From an uncultured Lachnospiraceae bacterium (lineage in GTDB: Bacteria; Bacillota; Clostridia; Lachnospirales; Lachnospiraceae): 9,116 nucleotides of DNA. Shown in pieces: positions 1 through 5,288 of this stretch (its first letter is position 1; each line of letters starts with the position of its first letter). The stretch is from contig CAKRLN010000087.1 in the NCBI GenBank assembly GCA_934359535.1, positions 1-9,116 of the forward strand, given 5' to 3'. The notes beneath the pieces are model-generated. The model was not told the origin of the DNA. It saw only the letters and a list, made by a program, of their open reading frames with translations, and searched no databases. The position numbers and the translations under genes are program-made.

Positions 1-2
1 TT

Positions 3-68
3 CATACTACCGAGGAAGAAAAGAAAAAAGAAATGGACTTGGTAGCAGAAGCGCTTATGGCAATGTAA
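3..68 (+). CDS. C-terminal end of a truncated gene, possibly a tyrosine recombinase/integrase
   Basis: Only the last 21 codons and the TAA stop are inside the window, so the 5' part is missing. The tail begins HTTEEE, continues with a Lys-rich stretch and ends ALMAM. Tyrosine recombinases often end in a short charged helix after the catalytic Tyr-x-His, with a similar HTT-acidic-Met/basic pattern, and the His here could be that of Tyr-x-His. The catalytic Tyr itself would lie just outside the window, so the assignment is a guess from the tail alone. No other reading frame gives a convincing end here. If correct, the window starts at the edge of an integrated element next to ychF. Any other protein with an acidic/basic C-terminal helix remains possible. 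Confidence 0.4.
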   Translation, partial: HTTEEEKKKEMDLVAEALMAM

Positions 69-89
69 TGGCCCACTAAATGGCCCACT
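67..89. repeat. Tandem direct repeat, 11-bp unit AATGGCCCACT twice
   Basis: The unit AATGGCCCACT occurs at 67-77 and again at 79-89, with a 12-bp period. It begins inside the stop codon of the upstream truncated gene. It has no inverted partner or T-run nearby, so it is not a terminator. Because the upstream tail may be an integrase, the repeat could be an arm-type binding site or part of an attachment site, but this is inference. Confidence 0.55.
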
Positions 90-151
90 TGCAAAAATAA
101 GCATGCTGAAATCCCTTGAAATCAAAGAATTTATAGGAGGAAATATAAAAA

Positions 152-1252
152 ATGAAATTAGGAATCGTTGGACTTCCAAATGTTGGAAAGAGTACGCTTT
201 TTAATTCACTGACCAAGGCGGGTGCTGAGTCAGCGAATTATCCATTCTGTACGATCGATCCGAATGTCGGAATTGTTGCAGTTCCGGATGACCGGATCAA
301 AAAGCTTGGAGAATTATATCATACAAAGAAGGTAACTCCGGCAGTGATTGAATTTGTTGACATTGCAGGTCTGGTAAAGGGTGCAAGCAAGGGTGAGGGA
401 CTTGGAAACCAGTTCCTTGCAAACATCCGTGAGGTTGATGCAATCGTGCATGTGGTACGATGCTTTGAGGATCCAAACGTTGTTCACGTAGATGGAAGCA
501 TTGATCCGGCAAGAGATATTGAGACGATCAATCTTGAGCTGATCTTTTCTGATATTGAGATTCTGGATCGAAGAATTGCAAAGGTTGCAAAGCAGGCACG
601 TATGGATAAGACGCTTGCGAAGGAGCTTGAGCTTTTGAATGCGTTAAAGGCGCATCTTGAGGATGGCAAAATGGCACGTACCTTTGAGGTGCCGGATGAT
701 GAGGATATGGAGGCCTGGTATGCCGGATATAATCTTTTGACCGCAAAGCCAACAATCTATGCTGCAAATGTTTCTGAGGATGATCTTGCAGATGATGGAG
801 TGAATAATCCACATGTGGCAGCTGTCCGTGAGATGGCAGCAAAGGAAGGCAGTGAGGTATTTGTGATCTGTGCCCAGATTGAGCAGGAGATTGCAGAGCT
901 TGACGATGATGAGAAGCAGATGTTTTTGGAGGATCTTGGCTTAAAGGAGTCGGGTCTTGACAAGTTAGTAGCAGCAAGCTACAGTCTGCTTGGACTGATC
1001 AGCTTTTTGACAGCTGGTGAGGATGAGTGCCGTGCATGGACGATTAAAAAGGGAACAAAGGCACCGCAGGCAGCAGGTAAGATCCATACCGATTTTGAGC
1101 GCGGCTTTATCAAGGCTGAGGTCGTAAACTATCAGGATCTTTTAGACAATGGAAGTCTTTCCGCAGCGAGAGAGAAGGGAATTGTCGGAATGGAAGGAAA
1201 GGATTACGTGGTAAAAGACGGCGATGTGATTTTATTCCGTTTTAACGTATAA
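152..1252 (+). CDS. ychF: Redox-regulated ATPase YchF (Obg-like, OLA1 family)
   Basis: A cytosolic P-loop ATPase of the Obg/HflX group that associates with ribosomes and, in several bacteria, dampens oxidative-stress responses. The 366-residue length is typical. The Walker A/G1 motif GLPNVGKST is at residues 7-15, the switch I region YPFCTIDP at 30-37, and the G3 motif DIAGL at 70-74. The G4 position reads NVSE (206-209) instead of NKxD, which is the known reason this family prefers ATP to GTP. A coiled-coil-like insert occupies roughly residues 130-190, and a TGS-type domain makes up the C-terminus from about residue 280, ending in [11 protein letters not shown]. The start is supported by AGGAGG at 135-140 and by the family N-terminus MKLGIVG. 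I see no clear promoter in the short upstream region. It lies upstream of ylmC and nrdR on the same strand. Confidence 0.97.
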   Translation: MKLGIVGLPNVGKSTLFNSLTKAGAESANYPFCTIDPNVGIVAVPDDRIKKLGELYHTKKVTPAVIEFVDIAGLVKGASKGEGLGNQFLANIREVDAIVHVVRCFEDPNVVHVDGSIDPARDIETINLELIFSDIEILDRRIAKVAKQARMDKTLAKELELLNALKAHLEDGKMARTFEVPDDEDMEAWYAGYNLLTAKPTIYAANVSEDDLADDGVNNPHVAAVREMAAKEGSEVFVICAQIEQEIAELDDDEKQMFLEDLGLKESGLDKLVAASYSLLGLISFLTAGEDECRAWTIKKGTKAPQAAGKIHTDFERGFIKAEVVNYQDLLDNGSLSAAREKGIVGMEGKDYVVKDGDVILFRFNV

Positions 1253-1270
1253 ATACATAGTCTTTTTGGG

Positions 1271-1341
1271 CAGCCTCCAGCGTATATAAATAGTGTAGCG
1301 ATGTCAAACCGCTGCATCTATTTATGATAAGCCGGGGGCTG
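1271..1341 (+). promoter_or_regulatory. Long imperfect hairpin sequestering the ribosome binding site of the ylmC-like gene
   Basis: The two arms 1271-1300 and 1310-1341 pair almost throughout, about 27 base pairs including G-U. The segments are 1271-1278 with 1334-1341, 1280-1281 with 1331-1332, 1283-1285 with 1327-1329, 1286-1293 with 1318-1325, and 1294-1300 with 1310-1316. There are only two mismatches and two one-base bulges, and the loop is nine bases (1301-1309). The right arm contains the G-run 1334-1338, the only ribosome binding site candidate for the ATG at 1344. There is no T-run after the stem, so it is not a standard terminator. Folding should restrain translation of the downstream gene. 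It could also act as an RNA processing or stability element between ychF and that gene. Confidence 0.7.
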
Positions 1342-1343
1342 TT

Positions 1344-1598
1344 ATGCGTTATTCCGAGTTATGTGATAAGGAAGTTGTAAATGTGACGGACTGCCGTTGC
1401 TTTGGTACGGTGCGGGATCTGGACTTTGATCCGAGAAGCGGAGAAATCTGTGCGATCATTGTTCCGGGGCCACCCAAGTATTTTGGCTGTCTGTGCCATG
1501 ATTTTGAATTCTGGATTCCGTGGTGCAATATCGTAAGGATTGGTCCGGATATTATTCTTGTGGAACTTGATGAGAAAGAGATGAAAAAGAAACTATAG
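1344..1598 (+). CDS. YlmC/YmxH family PRC-barrel protein
   Basis: An 84-residue protein matching the YlmC/YmxH family of small PRC-barrel proteins found in spore-forming Firmicutes. Their biochemical role is unknown and they are often annotated as sporulation-associated. Family signposts are the N-terminal SEL..KEVVNV (4-14), GTVRDLDFD (21-29), the turn PGPPKYFG (41-48), and the C-terminal IPW..I..IGPDIILVEL (58-75). Proximity to nrdR is also common for this family in clostridia. Unusually, it has seven cysteines in 84 residues (7, 17, 19, 36, 49, 51, 61), including CxC pairs at 17/19 and 49/51, which hints at metal binding or redox sensitivity. The weak G-rich ribosome binding site lies in a strong hairpin. 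No signal peptide or membrane segment is seen. Confidence 0.9.
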   Translation: MRYSELCDKEVVNVTDCRCFGTVRDLDFDPRSGEICAIIVPGPPKYFGCLCHDFEFWIPWCNIVRIGPDIILVELDEKEMKKKL

Positions 1599-1601
1599 CG
1601 G

Positions 1602-1630
1602 TTGACATTCATTTTCGGGAAAGATATACT
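1602..1630 (+). promoter_or_regulatory. Sigma-A promoter of nrdR
   Basis: A perfect -35 box TTGACA (1602-1607) is followed after exactly 17 bp by TATACT (1625-1630), one base off the TATAAT consensus. Transcription should start near 1637, giving a leader of about 40 nt before the nrdR start. It begins three bases after the ylmC-like stop codon, so nrdR can be transcribed independently of the upstream genes. Confidence 0.88.
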
Positions 1631-1676
1631 GTAGACAAAGTAAGAGGATACCGAGGAATGCAGGAGGAAGAGGCGT

Positions 1677-2126
1677 ATGAAGTGTCCATTTTGCAGCAGT
1701 GAGAATACCCGCGTGATTGATTCAAGGCCAGCGGATGATAATAATGCAATCCGGCGCAGAAGACTCTGCGATGATTGTAAGAAGCGTTTTACAACCTATG
1801 AGAAGGTGGAGACAATTCCGCTTATCGTGATCAAGAAGGACAATAACAGGGAACAGTATGACCGTTCCAAGATTGAGGCAGGTGTGCTGAGAGCATGTCA
1901 TAAGCGCCCGATTTCAGCGGAACAGATCACGAAGATGATCGATGAGGTAGAGGTAGAGATTTTTAACCGTGAGGCAAAGGAGATATCAAGCAGTGAGATC
2001 GGAGAGATCGTTGTGGATAAGATCCGGGACCTTGATCCGGTTGCTTATGTGCGGTTTGCGTCGGTATACCGGGAATTTAAGGATGTGAATACCTTTTTAA
2101 ATGAGTTGAAAAAAATGATGGTATAG
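1677..2126 (+). CDS. nrdR: Transcriptional repressor NrdR
   Basis: NrdR represses ribonucleotide reductase operons by binding paired NrdR boxes. It senses the ATP/dATP state through an ATP-cone. The 149-residue length is standard. An N-terminal zinc ribbon has Cys3, Cys6, Cys31 and Cys34 in CPFC and CDDC, with the family motif VIDSRPADDNNAIRRRR between them and RFTTYE after it. The ATP-cone spans roughly residues 46-136, beginning with IPLIVIKKDNNREQYDRSK. The start is fixed by AGGAGG at 1662-1667, nine bases before the ATG, and by the conserved MKCPFC. It has its own strong promoter. No NrdR-box pair is evident upstream, so autoregulation is not supported by the sequence. No ribonucleotide reductase gene lies in the window. 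Confidence 0.98.
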   Translation: MKCPFCSSENTRVIDSRPADDNNAIRRRRLCDDCKKRFTTYEKVETIPLIVIKKDNNREQYDRSKIEAGVLRACHKRPISAEQITKMIDEVEVEIFNREAKEISSSEIGEIVVDKIRDLDPVAYVRFASVYREFKDVNTFLNELKKMMV

Positions 2127-2142
2127 GATACTCTTTTCCTAT

Positions 2143-2168
2143 TAAGGAACTGGGGAATATGCCGATAT
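2143..2168 (+). promoter_or_regulatory. Candidate sigma-28 (SigD/FliA-type) promoter
   Basis: TAAG at 2143-2146 is followed after 14 bp by GCCGATAT at 2161-2168. The Bacillus SigD consensus is TAAA-N14-16-GCCGATAT, so the -10 matches 8 of 8 and the -35 matches 3 of 4. Transcription would start near 2175, about 85 nt before the small downstream gene. This suggests that gene belongs to the motility/flagellar regulon. No search for other sigma-28 sites in this genome was possible. Confidence 0.6.
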
Positions 2169-2199
2169 ATAGAACGTAATACCTGAGACGGAACAGATA

Positions 2200-2208
2200 T
2201 GGTAAAAT
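2200..2208 (+). promoter_or_regulatory. Possible extended -10 element (TGGTAAAAT)
   Basis: TGG followed by TAAAAT lies about 50 bp before the start of the small downstream gene. It fits a sigma-A extended -10, but no -35 is recognisable at 16-18 bp. It may be a second, weak promoter beside the sigma-28 candidate or a chance match in AT-rich DNA. Confidence 0.3.
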
Positions 2209-2259
2209 ACACAGAAAGGAAGAAAGGCTGATAAGTGGTCAGTCAGATGGAAGAGGATT

Positions 2260-2658
2260 ATGAATATTTCCGGAATTCGTCCATATGCAGAATTCTATGA
2301 ATATAATTCCATAAAGCTTCATGAGCTAAGACTTCAGCAGATCGCGCAGGTGAAGGATGCCGGAAACGGCACAGACTTATCTGGTGTGGCATCACAGAAT
2401 GCAGACAATTATGCCGAAGTTCGATCACGCCAGACCTACAGCGCAGCGGATTATGCGAAGGAATATAATCCGAATGCTTCCTATGAACTGAAGGGCGCAG
2501 ACAGTGATTTAAACAGCCTTGATGTTGAGAAGGCGCTTTCTGGGCTTGAGAAGGATCAGGTGTTAATGCAATATCAGTTTTTTGTCGGAACAGAAGGGGC
2601 AAAGAAGAATACCAAGGCTTCGCCAGCAGTCAGGGATATCGAGAATTTTAACATTTAG
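2260..2658 (+). CDS. Conserved-looking small protein of unknown function
   Basis: A 132-residue soluble protein without signal peptide or membrane segment; I cannot assign a named family. It resembles small uncharacterised Lachnospiraceae proteins that start MNISGIRP and share an acidic/amphipathic C-terminal block. Here the N-terminus is MNISGIRPYAEFYEYNSIK. A variable middle (about 34-58) is followed by YAKEYNPNASYELKGADSDLN (65-85) and LDVEKALSGLEKDQVLMQYQFFVG (87-110), with a lysine-rich tail. The last block, a helix beginning DVEKA and ending in QYQFF, is loosely reminiscent of flagellar rod or FliE-like C-termini, but this is only a resemblance. The ATG is preceded by AGAGG only three bases away, an unusually short spacing; no better in-frame start is present. 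A sigma-28 type promoter precedes it and a strong terminator follows, so it is probably transcribed alone. A motility-linked role is inferred. Confidence 0.8.
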   Translation: MNISGIRPYAEFYEYNSIKLHELRLQQIAQVKDAGNGTDLSGVASQNADNYAEVRSRQTYSAADYAKEYNPNASYELKGADSDLNSLDVEKALSGLEKDQVLMQYQFFVGTEGAKKNTKASPAVRDIENFNI

Positions 2659-2678
2659 AGTAACTATTCAGAATATAC

Positions 2679-2722
2679 AAAGCCGTATCGGGGAGGTTGC
2701 CCGATACGGCTTTTTGTGTTTT
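2679..2722 (+). terminator. Rho-independent terminator after the small sigma-28 linked gene
   Basis: A perfect 14-bp stem (2679-2692 with 2700-2713) closes a 7-base loop (2693-2699) and runs into TTTTTGTGTTTT at 2711-2722. It starts 20 bases after the stop codon. The A-run on the left and T-run on the right mean it could function weakly in the opposite direction, but no minus-strand gene faces it. Confidence 0.95.
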
Positions 2723-2738
2723 AATGGTAGTAGCATAG

Positions 2739-2745
2739 AATTGCG
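2739..2745. repeat. Extra copy of the palindrome end motif AATTGCG
   Basis: AATTGCG occurs here and again at 2794-2800, in the left end of the large palindrome. The inverted copy CGCAATT is at 2986-2992. TGCA follows both direct copies after five bases (2751-2754 and 2806-2809, with small offsets). The right end of the palindrome could therefore pair with either left copy, or the element carries a duplicated end. Confidence 0.45.
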
Positions 2746-2774
2746 CAAGCTGCATAGCACCGGCGCAGTTCGTG

Positions 2775-2780
2775 TATCAT
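2775..2780 (+). promoter_or_regulatory. Possible -10 box (TATCAT) just ahead of the palindrome
   Basis: TATCAT would place a transcription start around 2787, almost exactly at the first base pair of the large palindrome (2789). That is what a promoter for a discrete hairpin RNA would look like. No convincing -35 is present 16-18 bp upstream, so this is weak. It could equally serve the yqeG-proC genes. Confidence 0.3.
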
Positions 2781-2788
2781 ACCAGTAA

Positions 2789-2997
2789 TAGGCAATTGCG
2801 ACACTTGCAGAAAGTAAATTGAACATGTACTGTGAGCACAAAATAATAAGCAGGCATTCTGCCACGGCCGGTCCTTAGCGACCGTATTTTGGTCGCTTAG
2901 TACCGTTGCACGTGGCAATATAGCGAGAGCGTGCCTGCGGTTATTTGTGCTTGCAGTACATGTATTCGTAAATTTGGGAGAGTTTCGCAATTACCTA
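2789..2997. repeat. Imperfect palindrome of ~209 bp: candidate rod-like RNA (6S-like in size) or TA-flanked MITE
   Basis: The two halves are complementary along nearly their whole length. The outer stem pairs 2789-2805 with 2981-2997. An internal loop follows, then 2816-2820 with 2971-2975. A long stem pairs 2823-2842 with 2944-2963, continuing at 2844-2846 with 2941-2943 and 2850-2856 with 2932-2938. An asymmetric bulge (2857-2859 against 2918-2931) has a possible mini-hairpin GC-GAGA-GC on its right side. The inner stems are 2860-2866 with 2911-2917 and 2869-2872 with 2902-2905, and the apical hairpin is 2877-2883 with 2891-2897 around a 7-base loop. Size and rod shape resemble 6S RNA, but I see no diagnostic 6S sequence. 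The TA on each side (2789-2790, 2996-2997) would suit a Tc1/IS630-type miniature element. It lies in the leader of yqeG; there is no T-run after it. Confidence 0.7.
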
Positions 2998-3027
2998 AGA
3001 TAGCAACAGACAAAAAGGAGAATCAGA

Positions 3028-3555
3028 ATGAGTTTTTTCTATCCAGGCGAATACTTGGAATCCACCTATGTCATTGATTTTGACAAGCTCTATCAGGCGG
3101 GCTACCGCGGTGTGATCTTTGATATTGATAATACCTTAGTTCCCCATGGGGCTCCGGCGGATGAGCGTGCGGTGGCATTGTTTGCACATTTAAAGGAGCT
3201 TGGGTATGCGTGTACCCTGCTATCGAACAATAAAGAACCACGCGTGAAAATGTTTCATGATGCGGTTCATGTGAACTACATTTTTAAAGCGGGAAAACCA
3301 AATCCTGCCAATTATAAAAAAGCAATGGAGAAGATGGGAACGACGGCGGAGAACACGATCTTTGTCGGGGATCAGATTTTTACCGATGTGATGGGCGCAA
3401 ACCTAGCGGGAATCCGCACGATTTTAGTAAAGCCGATCCATCCGAAGGAAGAGATCCAGATCGTATTGAAGCGTTTGATTGAAAAGCCGGTGCTTTTCGC
3501 ATACCGCATTCATACGAAGCTCTTTGGAAGCCGCTATGAATCATCACATATTTAA
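3028..3555 (+). CDS. YqeG family HAD-IIIA phosphatase
   Basis: A 175-residue haloacid dehalogenase-fold hydrolase of the YqeG family, presumed cytosolic phosphatase; the physiological substrate is unclear. All four HAD motifs are present: motif I FDIDNTL with Asp32 and Asp34, motif II LLSNN with Ser66, motif III Lys90 in KAGKPNP, and motif IV VGDQIFTD with Asp115 and Asp120. There is no cap insertion, as expected for subclass III. The start is supported by AAGGAG at 3015-3020 seven bases before the ATG. The gene follows a 370-bp gap containing a terminator and the large palindrome, and it probably heads an operon with proC, whose start lies 16 bases after its stop. In many Firmicutes yqeG sits with yqeH and aroE; that neighbourhood is not seen here. 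Confidence 0.92.
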   Translation: MSFFYPGEYLESTYVIDFDKLYQAGYRGVIFDIDNTLVPHGAPADERAVALFAHLKELGYACTLLSNNKEPRVKMFHDAVHVNYIFKAGKPNPANYKKAMEKMGTTAENTIFVGDQIFTDVMGANLAGIRTILVKPIHPKEEIQIVLKRLIEKPVLFAYRIHTKLFGSRYESSHI

Positions 3556-3571
3556 AAAGGAGACAAATAAT

Positions 3572-4366
3572 ATGAAAATAGGTTTTATTGGCTGTGGCAA
3601 CATGGGAACTGCAATGGTAAAGGGAATTTTGGATTCTGGGAAATGCAAAGGCTCTGAGATTATGATTTCTGCGAAAACTGCGCAGTCATTAGAGAAAAAG
3701 AAAACGGAGCTTGGTGTTTTGACGTCACAGGACAACCGGGCTGTGGCAGAGTTTGCGGAGCTTTTATTCCTTGCGGTAAAGCCGCAGTTTTATGAAGAGG
3801 TGTTAAAAGAGATCAAGGATTCGGTGCGCGCAGGGCAGCTTATCATTTCCATTGCACCAGGAAAGACGCTTGCATGGTTAGCAGAACAGATCGGAAACGA
3901 CAAGAAGATTATCCGCACAATGCCGAATACACCAGCAATGGTAAAAGAAGGCATGATGGGTATGTGCGTCAATGAGAATGTGACAGAGGAGGAGACAGCA
4001 CTTGTCTGCGACATCTGCAGCGGATTCTCAAAGACGGAGGTAATTGCGGAGCATCTGATGGACGTTGTGACTGCGGTAAGCGGAAGCTCACCGGCTTATG
4101 TTTTTATGTTTATCGAAGCAATGGCAGATGCAGCGGTCGCAGGCGGAATGCCAAGAAAACAGGCCTATACCTTTGCAGCGCAGGCAGTTTTGGGCAGTGC
4201 AAAGATGGTACTTGAAACTGGCATGCATCCGGGCGAATTAAAGGATATGGTATGCTCTCCGGCAGGGACCACGATCCAGGCGGTCCGTGTGTTAGAGGAA
4301 AAGGGACTGCGCAGCGCGGTATTTGAAGCAATGGAGAAATGTCTTGACATTTCCAGAAACATGTAA
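3572..4366 (+). CDS. proC: Pyrroline-5-carboxylate reductase
   Basis: Catalyses the last step of proline synthesis, NAD(P)H-dependent reduction of 1-pyrroline-5-carboxylate to L-proline, in the cytosol. The 264-residue length is standard. The N-terminal Rossmann motif GFIGCGNMGTAM is at residues 4-15, MPNTPA at 117-122, and the P5CR signature region from VTAVSGSSPAYVF (166-178) through GGMPR (191-195). Near the C-terminus CSPAGTTI (228-235) completes the family pattern. An upstream in-frame ATG at 3479 would add 31 residues overlapping yqeG. I reject it because the ATG at 3572 has AGGAG at 3558-3562 and begins exactly at the Rossmann fold. The TAA stop overlaps the start of the AraC-family gene, so the two are probably translationally coupled. 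Confidence 0.97.
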   Translation: MKIGFIGCGNMGTAMVKGILDSGKCKGSEIMISAKTAQSLEKKKTELGVLTSQDNRAVAEFAELLFLAVKPQFYEEVLKEIKDSVRAGQLIISIAPGKTLAWLAEQIGNDKKIIRTMPNTPAMVKEGMMGMCVNENVTEEETALVCDICSGFSKTEVIAEHLMDVVTAVSGSSPAYVFMFIEAMADAAVAGGMPRKQAYTFAAQAVLGSAKMVLETGMHPGELKDMVCSPAGTTIQAVRVLEEKGLRSAVFEAMEKCLDISRNM

Positions 4367-5220
4367 TGAATACCCCGGTTTATCAGCATGAGGTCATTGT
4401 CCCGAGCGAGGGATTTCCGTTTAAGCTCTTTTTGTTCGAGGGAAATAATGGAAAATACTTAAGAGAGAAGCACTGGCACCGTTCCATTGAGATTTTTGCG
4501 GTACAGGAGGGAGCGCTTGAATTTATTTTAAATGAGAAGCGTTATCCGCTTACTGCTGGCAATTTTATTATTGTAAACAGCAACGAGGTTCATGCGATCC
4601 ATGCACCGAAGCCGAACCGGACGATCGTGCTGCAGATTCCATTAAATCTGTTTGCAGCATATTATACGGAGGAACAGTTTATCTGGTTTTCGCACAGCGA
4701 CAAAAGCTGTGACGGGCAGATCACGGATATGCTGTTTTCTCTTTTTTCCCTGTATACGGAAAAACCAGAGGGGTATGATCTGCTTATGATGAGTACGTTT
4801 TATCATATGCAGTATCTGCTTGTGACAAAGTATAGAAAGCTTACCGTACATGAGGAGCTTGTAAAAAACAACCGGAAGCTAAGAAGGCTTGGCATGATCA
4901 CCGGTTATCTGAAGGAGCATTATACGGAAGAGATATCCCTTGAGAAGCTTGCAGCCATGTTTGGTTACTCGCCGTCATATCTTTCAAGGATGTTTATGCG
5001 CTATGCGAAGATCAATTATAAGGACTATTTGCAGAGTGTGCGCTTTGAGCATGCCATGCTAGATCTCGAGGAAACGGATAAGCAGATCAGTGAAATTGCC
5101 TTAGAACATGGCTTTGCAAATAGCAAAGCATTTTCGAATCTGTTCAGGAAACGCTTAGGCATTCTTCCAAACGAATATCGGAAACAATTAAAAAAAGACA
5201 AAAAAGTGACATTGGAATGA
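4366..5220 (+). CDS. AraC family transcriptional regulator (cupin sensor + AraC HTH)
   Basis: A 284-residue regulator with the classic two-part layout. The N-terminal cupin (about 15-95) carries HWHRSIEIFAVQEG (36-49) and the LTAGNFIIVNSNEVH motif (62-76), a sugar-sensing fold in AraC relatives. The C-terminal double helix-turn-helix spans about 174-275, with helices around SLEKLAAMFGYSPSYLSRMF (191-210) and ISEIALEHGFANSKAFSNLF (241-260). No signal peptide or membrane segment is seen. Its ATG shares the A of the proC stop (TAATG) and no Shine-Dalgarno is visible, so translation likely depends on ribosomes finishing proC. It lies 68 bp upstream of a sugar operon on the same strand and is the likely activator of it. 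The effector sugar cannot be read from the sequence. Confidence 0.93.
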   Translation: MNTPVYQHEVIVPSEGFPFKLFLFEGNNGKYLREKHWHRSIEIFAVQEGALEFILNEKRYPLTAGNFIIVNSNEVHAIHAPKPNRTIVLQIPLNLFAAYYTEEQFIWFSHSDKSCDGQITDMLFSLFSLYTEKPEGYDLLMMSTFYHMQYLLVTKYRKLTVHEELVKNNRKLRRLGMITGYLKEHYTEEISLEKLAAMFGYSPSYLSRMFMRYAKINYKDYLQSVRFEHAMLDLEETDKQISEIALEHGFANSKAFSNLFRKRLGILPNEYRKQLKKDKKVTLE

Positions 5221-5222
5221 CA
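5197..5222 (+). promoter_or_regulatory. Candidate AraC-type operator: GACA repeated with 11-bp period
   Basis: GACA starts at 5197, 5208 and 5219, an 11-bp helical period; the last two copies are TGACA. The array overlaps the 3' end of the AraC-family gene and sits just upstream of the poor -35 region of the sugar operon, roughly -70 to -45 from the predicted start. AraC activators commonly bind direct half-sites in this position. The stretch is A-rich and codes for Lys residues, so the pattern may be chance. Confidence 0.3.
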
Positions 5223-5231
5223 AGAAACCGG

Positions 5232-5260
5232 TAGTCTCCATGTCTGCGTCCTGTTATACT
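5232..5260 (+). promoter_or_regulatory. Activator-dependent looking promoter of the DUF4867-isomerase-kinase operon
   Basis: An extended -10, TGTTATACT (5252-5260), is preceded 17 bp upstream by only a poor -35 (TAGTCT, 5232-5237). Transcription would start near 5267, 22 bases before the DUF4867 start. A good -10 with a bad -35 next to an AraC-family gene is the usual picture of a promoter that needs an activator. Confidence 0.65.
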
Positions 5261-5288
5261 TGCAATATCAAGAATACAGGGGGCAGAT

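Noticed and set aside
1266..1290. Sigma-A promoter inside the ychF-ylmC hairpin (TTGGGC / TATAAA)
   Set aside because: The spacing between the two boxes is about 13 bp, too short, and the -35 is poor.
1271..1341. Hairpin after ychF as a rho-independent terminator
   Set aside because: No T-run follows the stem, and the right arm runs straight into the next gene's start, so a regulatory hairpin is a better description.
1599..1676. NrdR-box pair in the nrdR promoter
   Set aside because: I looked for two ACA-TATxT-TGT-like boxes about three turns apart and saw none in the spacer.
2136..2149. Short inverted repeat TTCCT/AGGAA after nrdR as a terminator
   Set aside because: The stem is only five pairs, has no T-run, and overlaps the sigma-28 -35 candidate.
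2582..2788. Plus-strand open frame of 68 codons
   Set aside because: It overlaps the end of the small sigma-28 linked gene out of frame and reads through a perfect terminator.
2721..2990. Minus-strand open frame of 89 codons (and one of 65 codons at 2668-2865) in the gene-free stretch
   Set aside because: They run through the terminator and the palindrome, have no ribosome binding site that I can see, and their composition is unlike a protein. They are explained by the structured DNA.
3479..3571. Longer proC start at the in-frame ATG 3479, adding 31 residues
   Set aside because: The extension overlaps yqeG in another frame and does not resemble a reductase N-terminus. The ATG at 3572 has a good AGGAG and starts at the Rossmann motif.
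5223..5236. Possible catabolite-responsive (cre) site in the sugar operon promoter
   Set aside because: The left half and central CG-N-T fit the consensus, but the right half does not match at the required bases, so the site is not supported.
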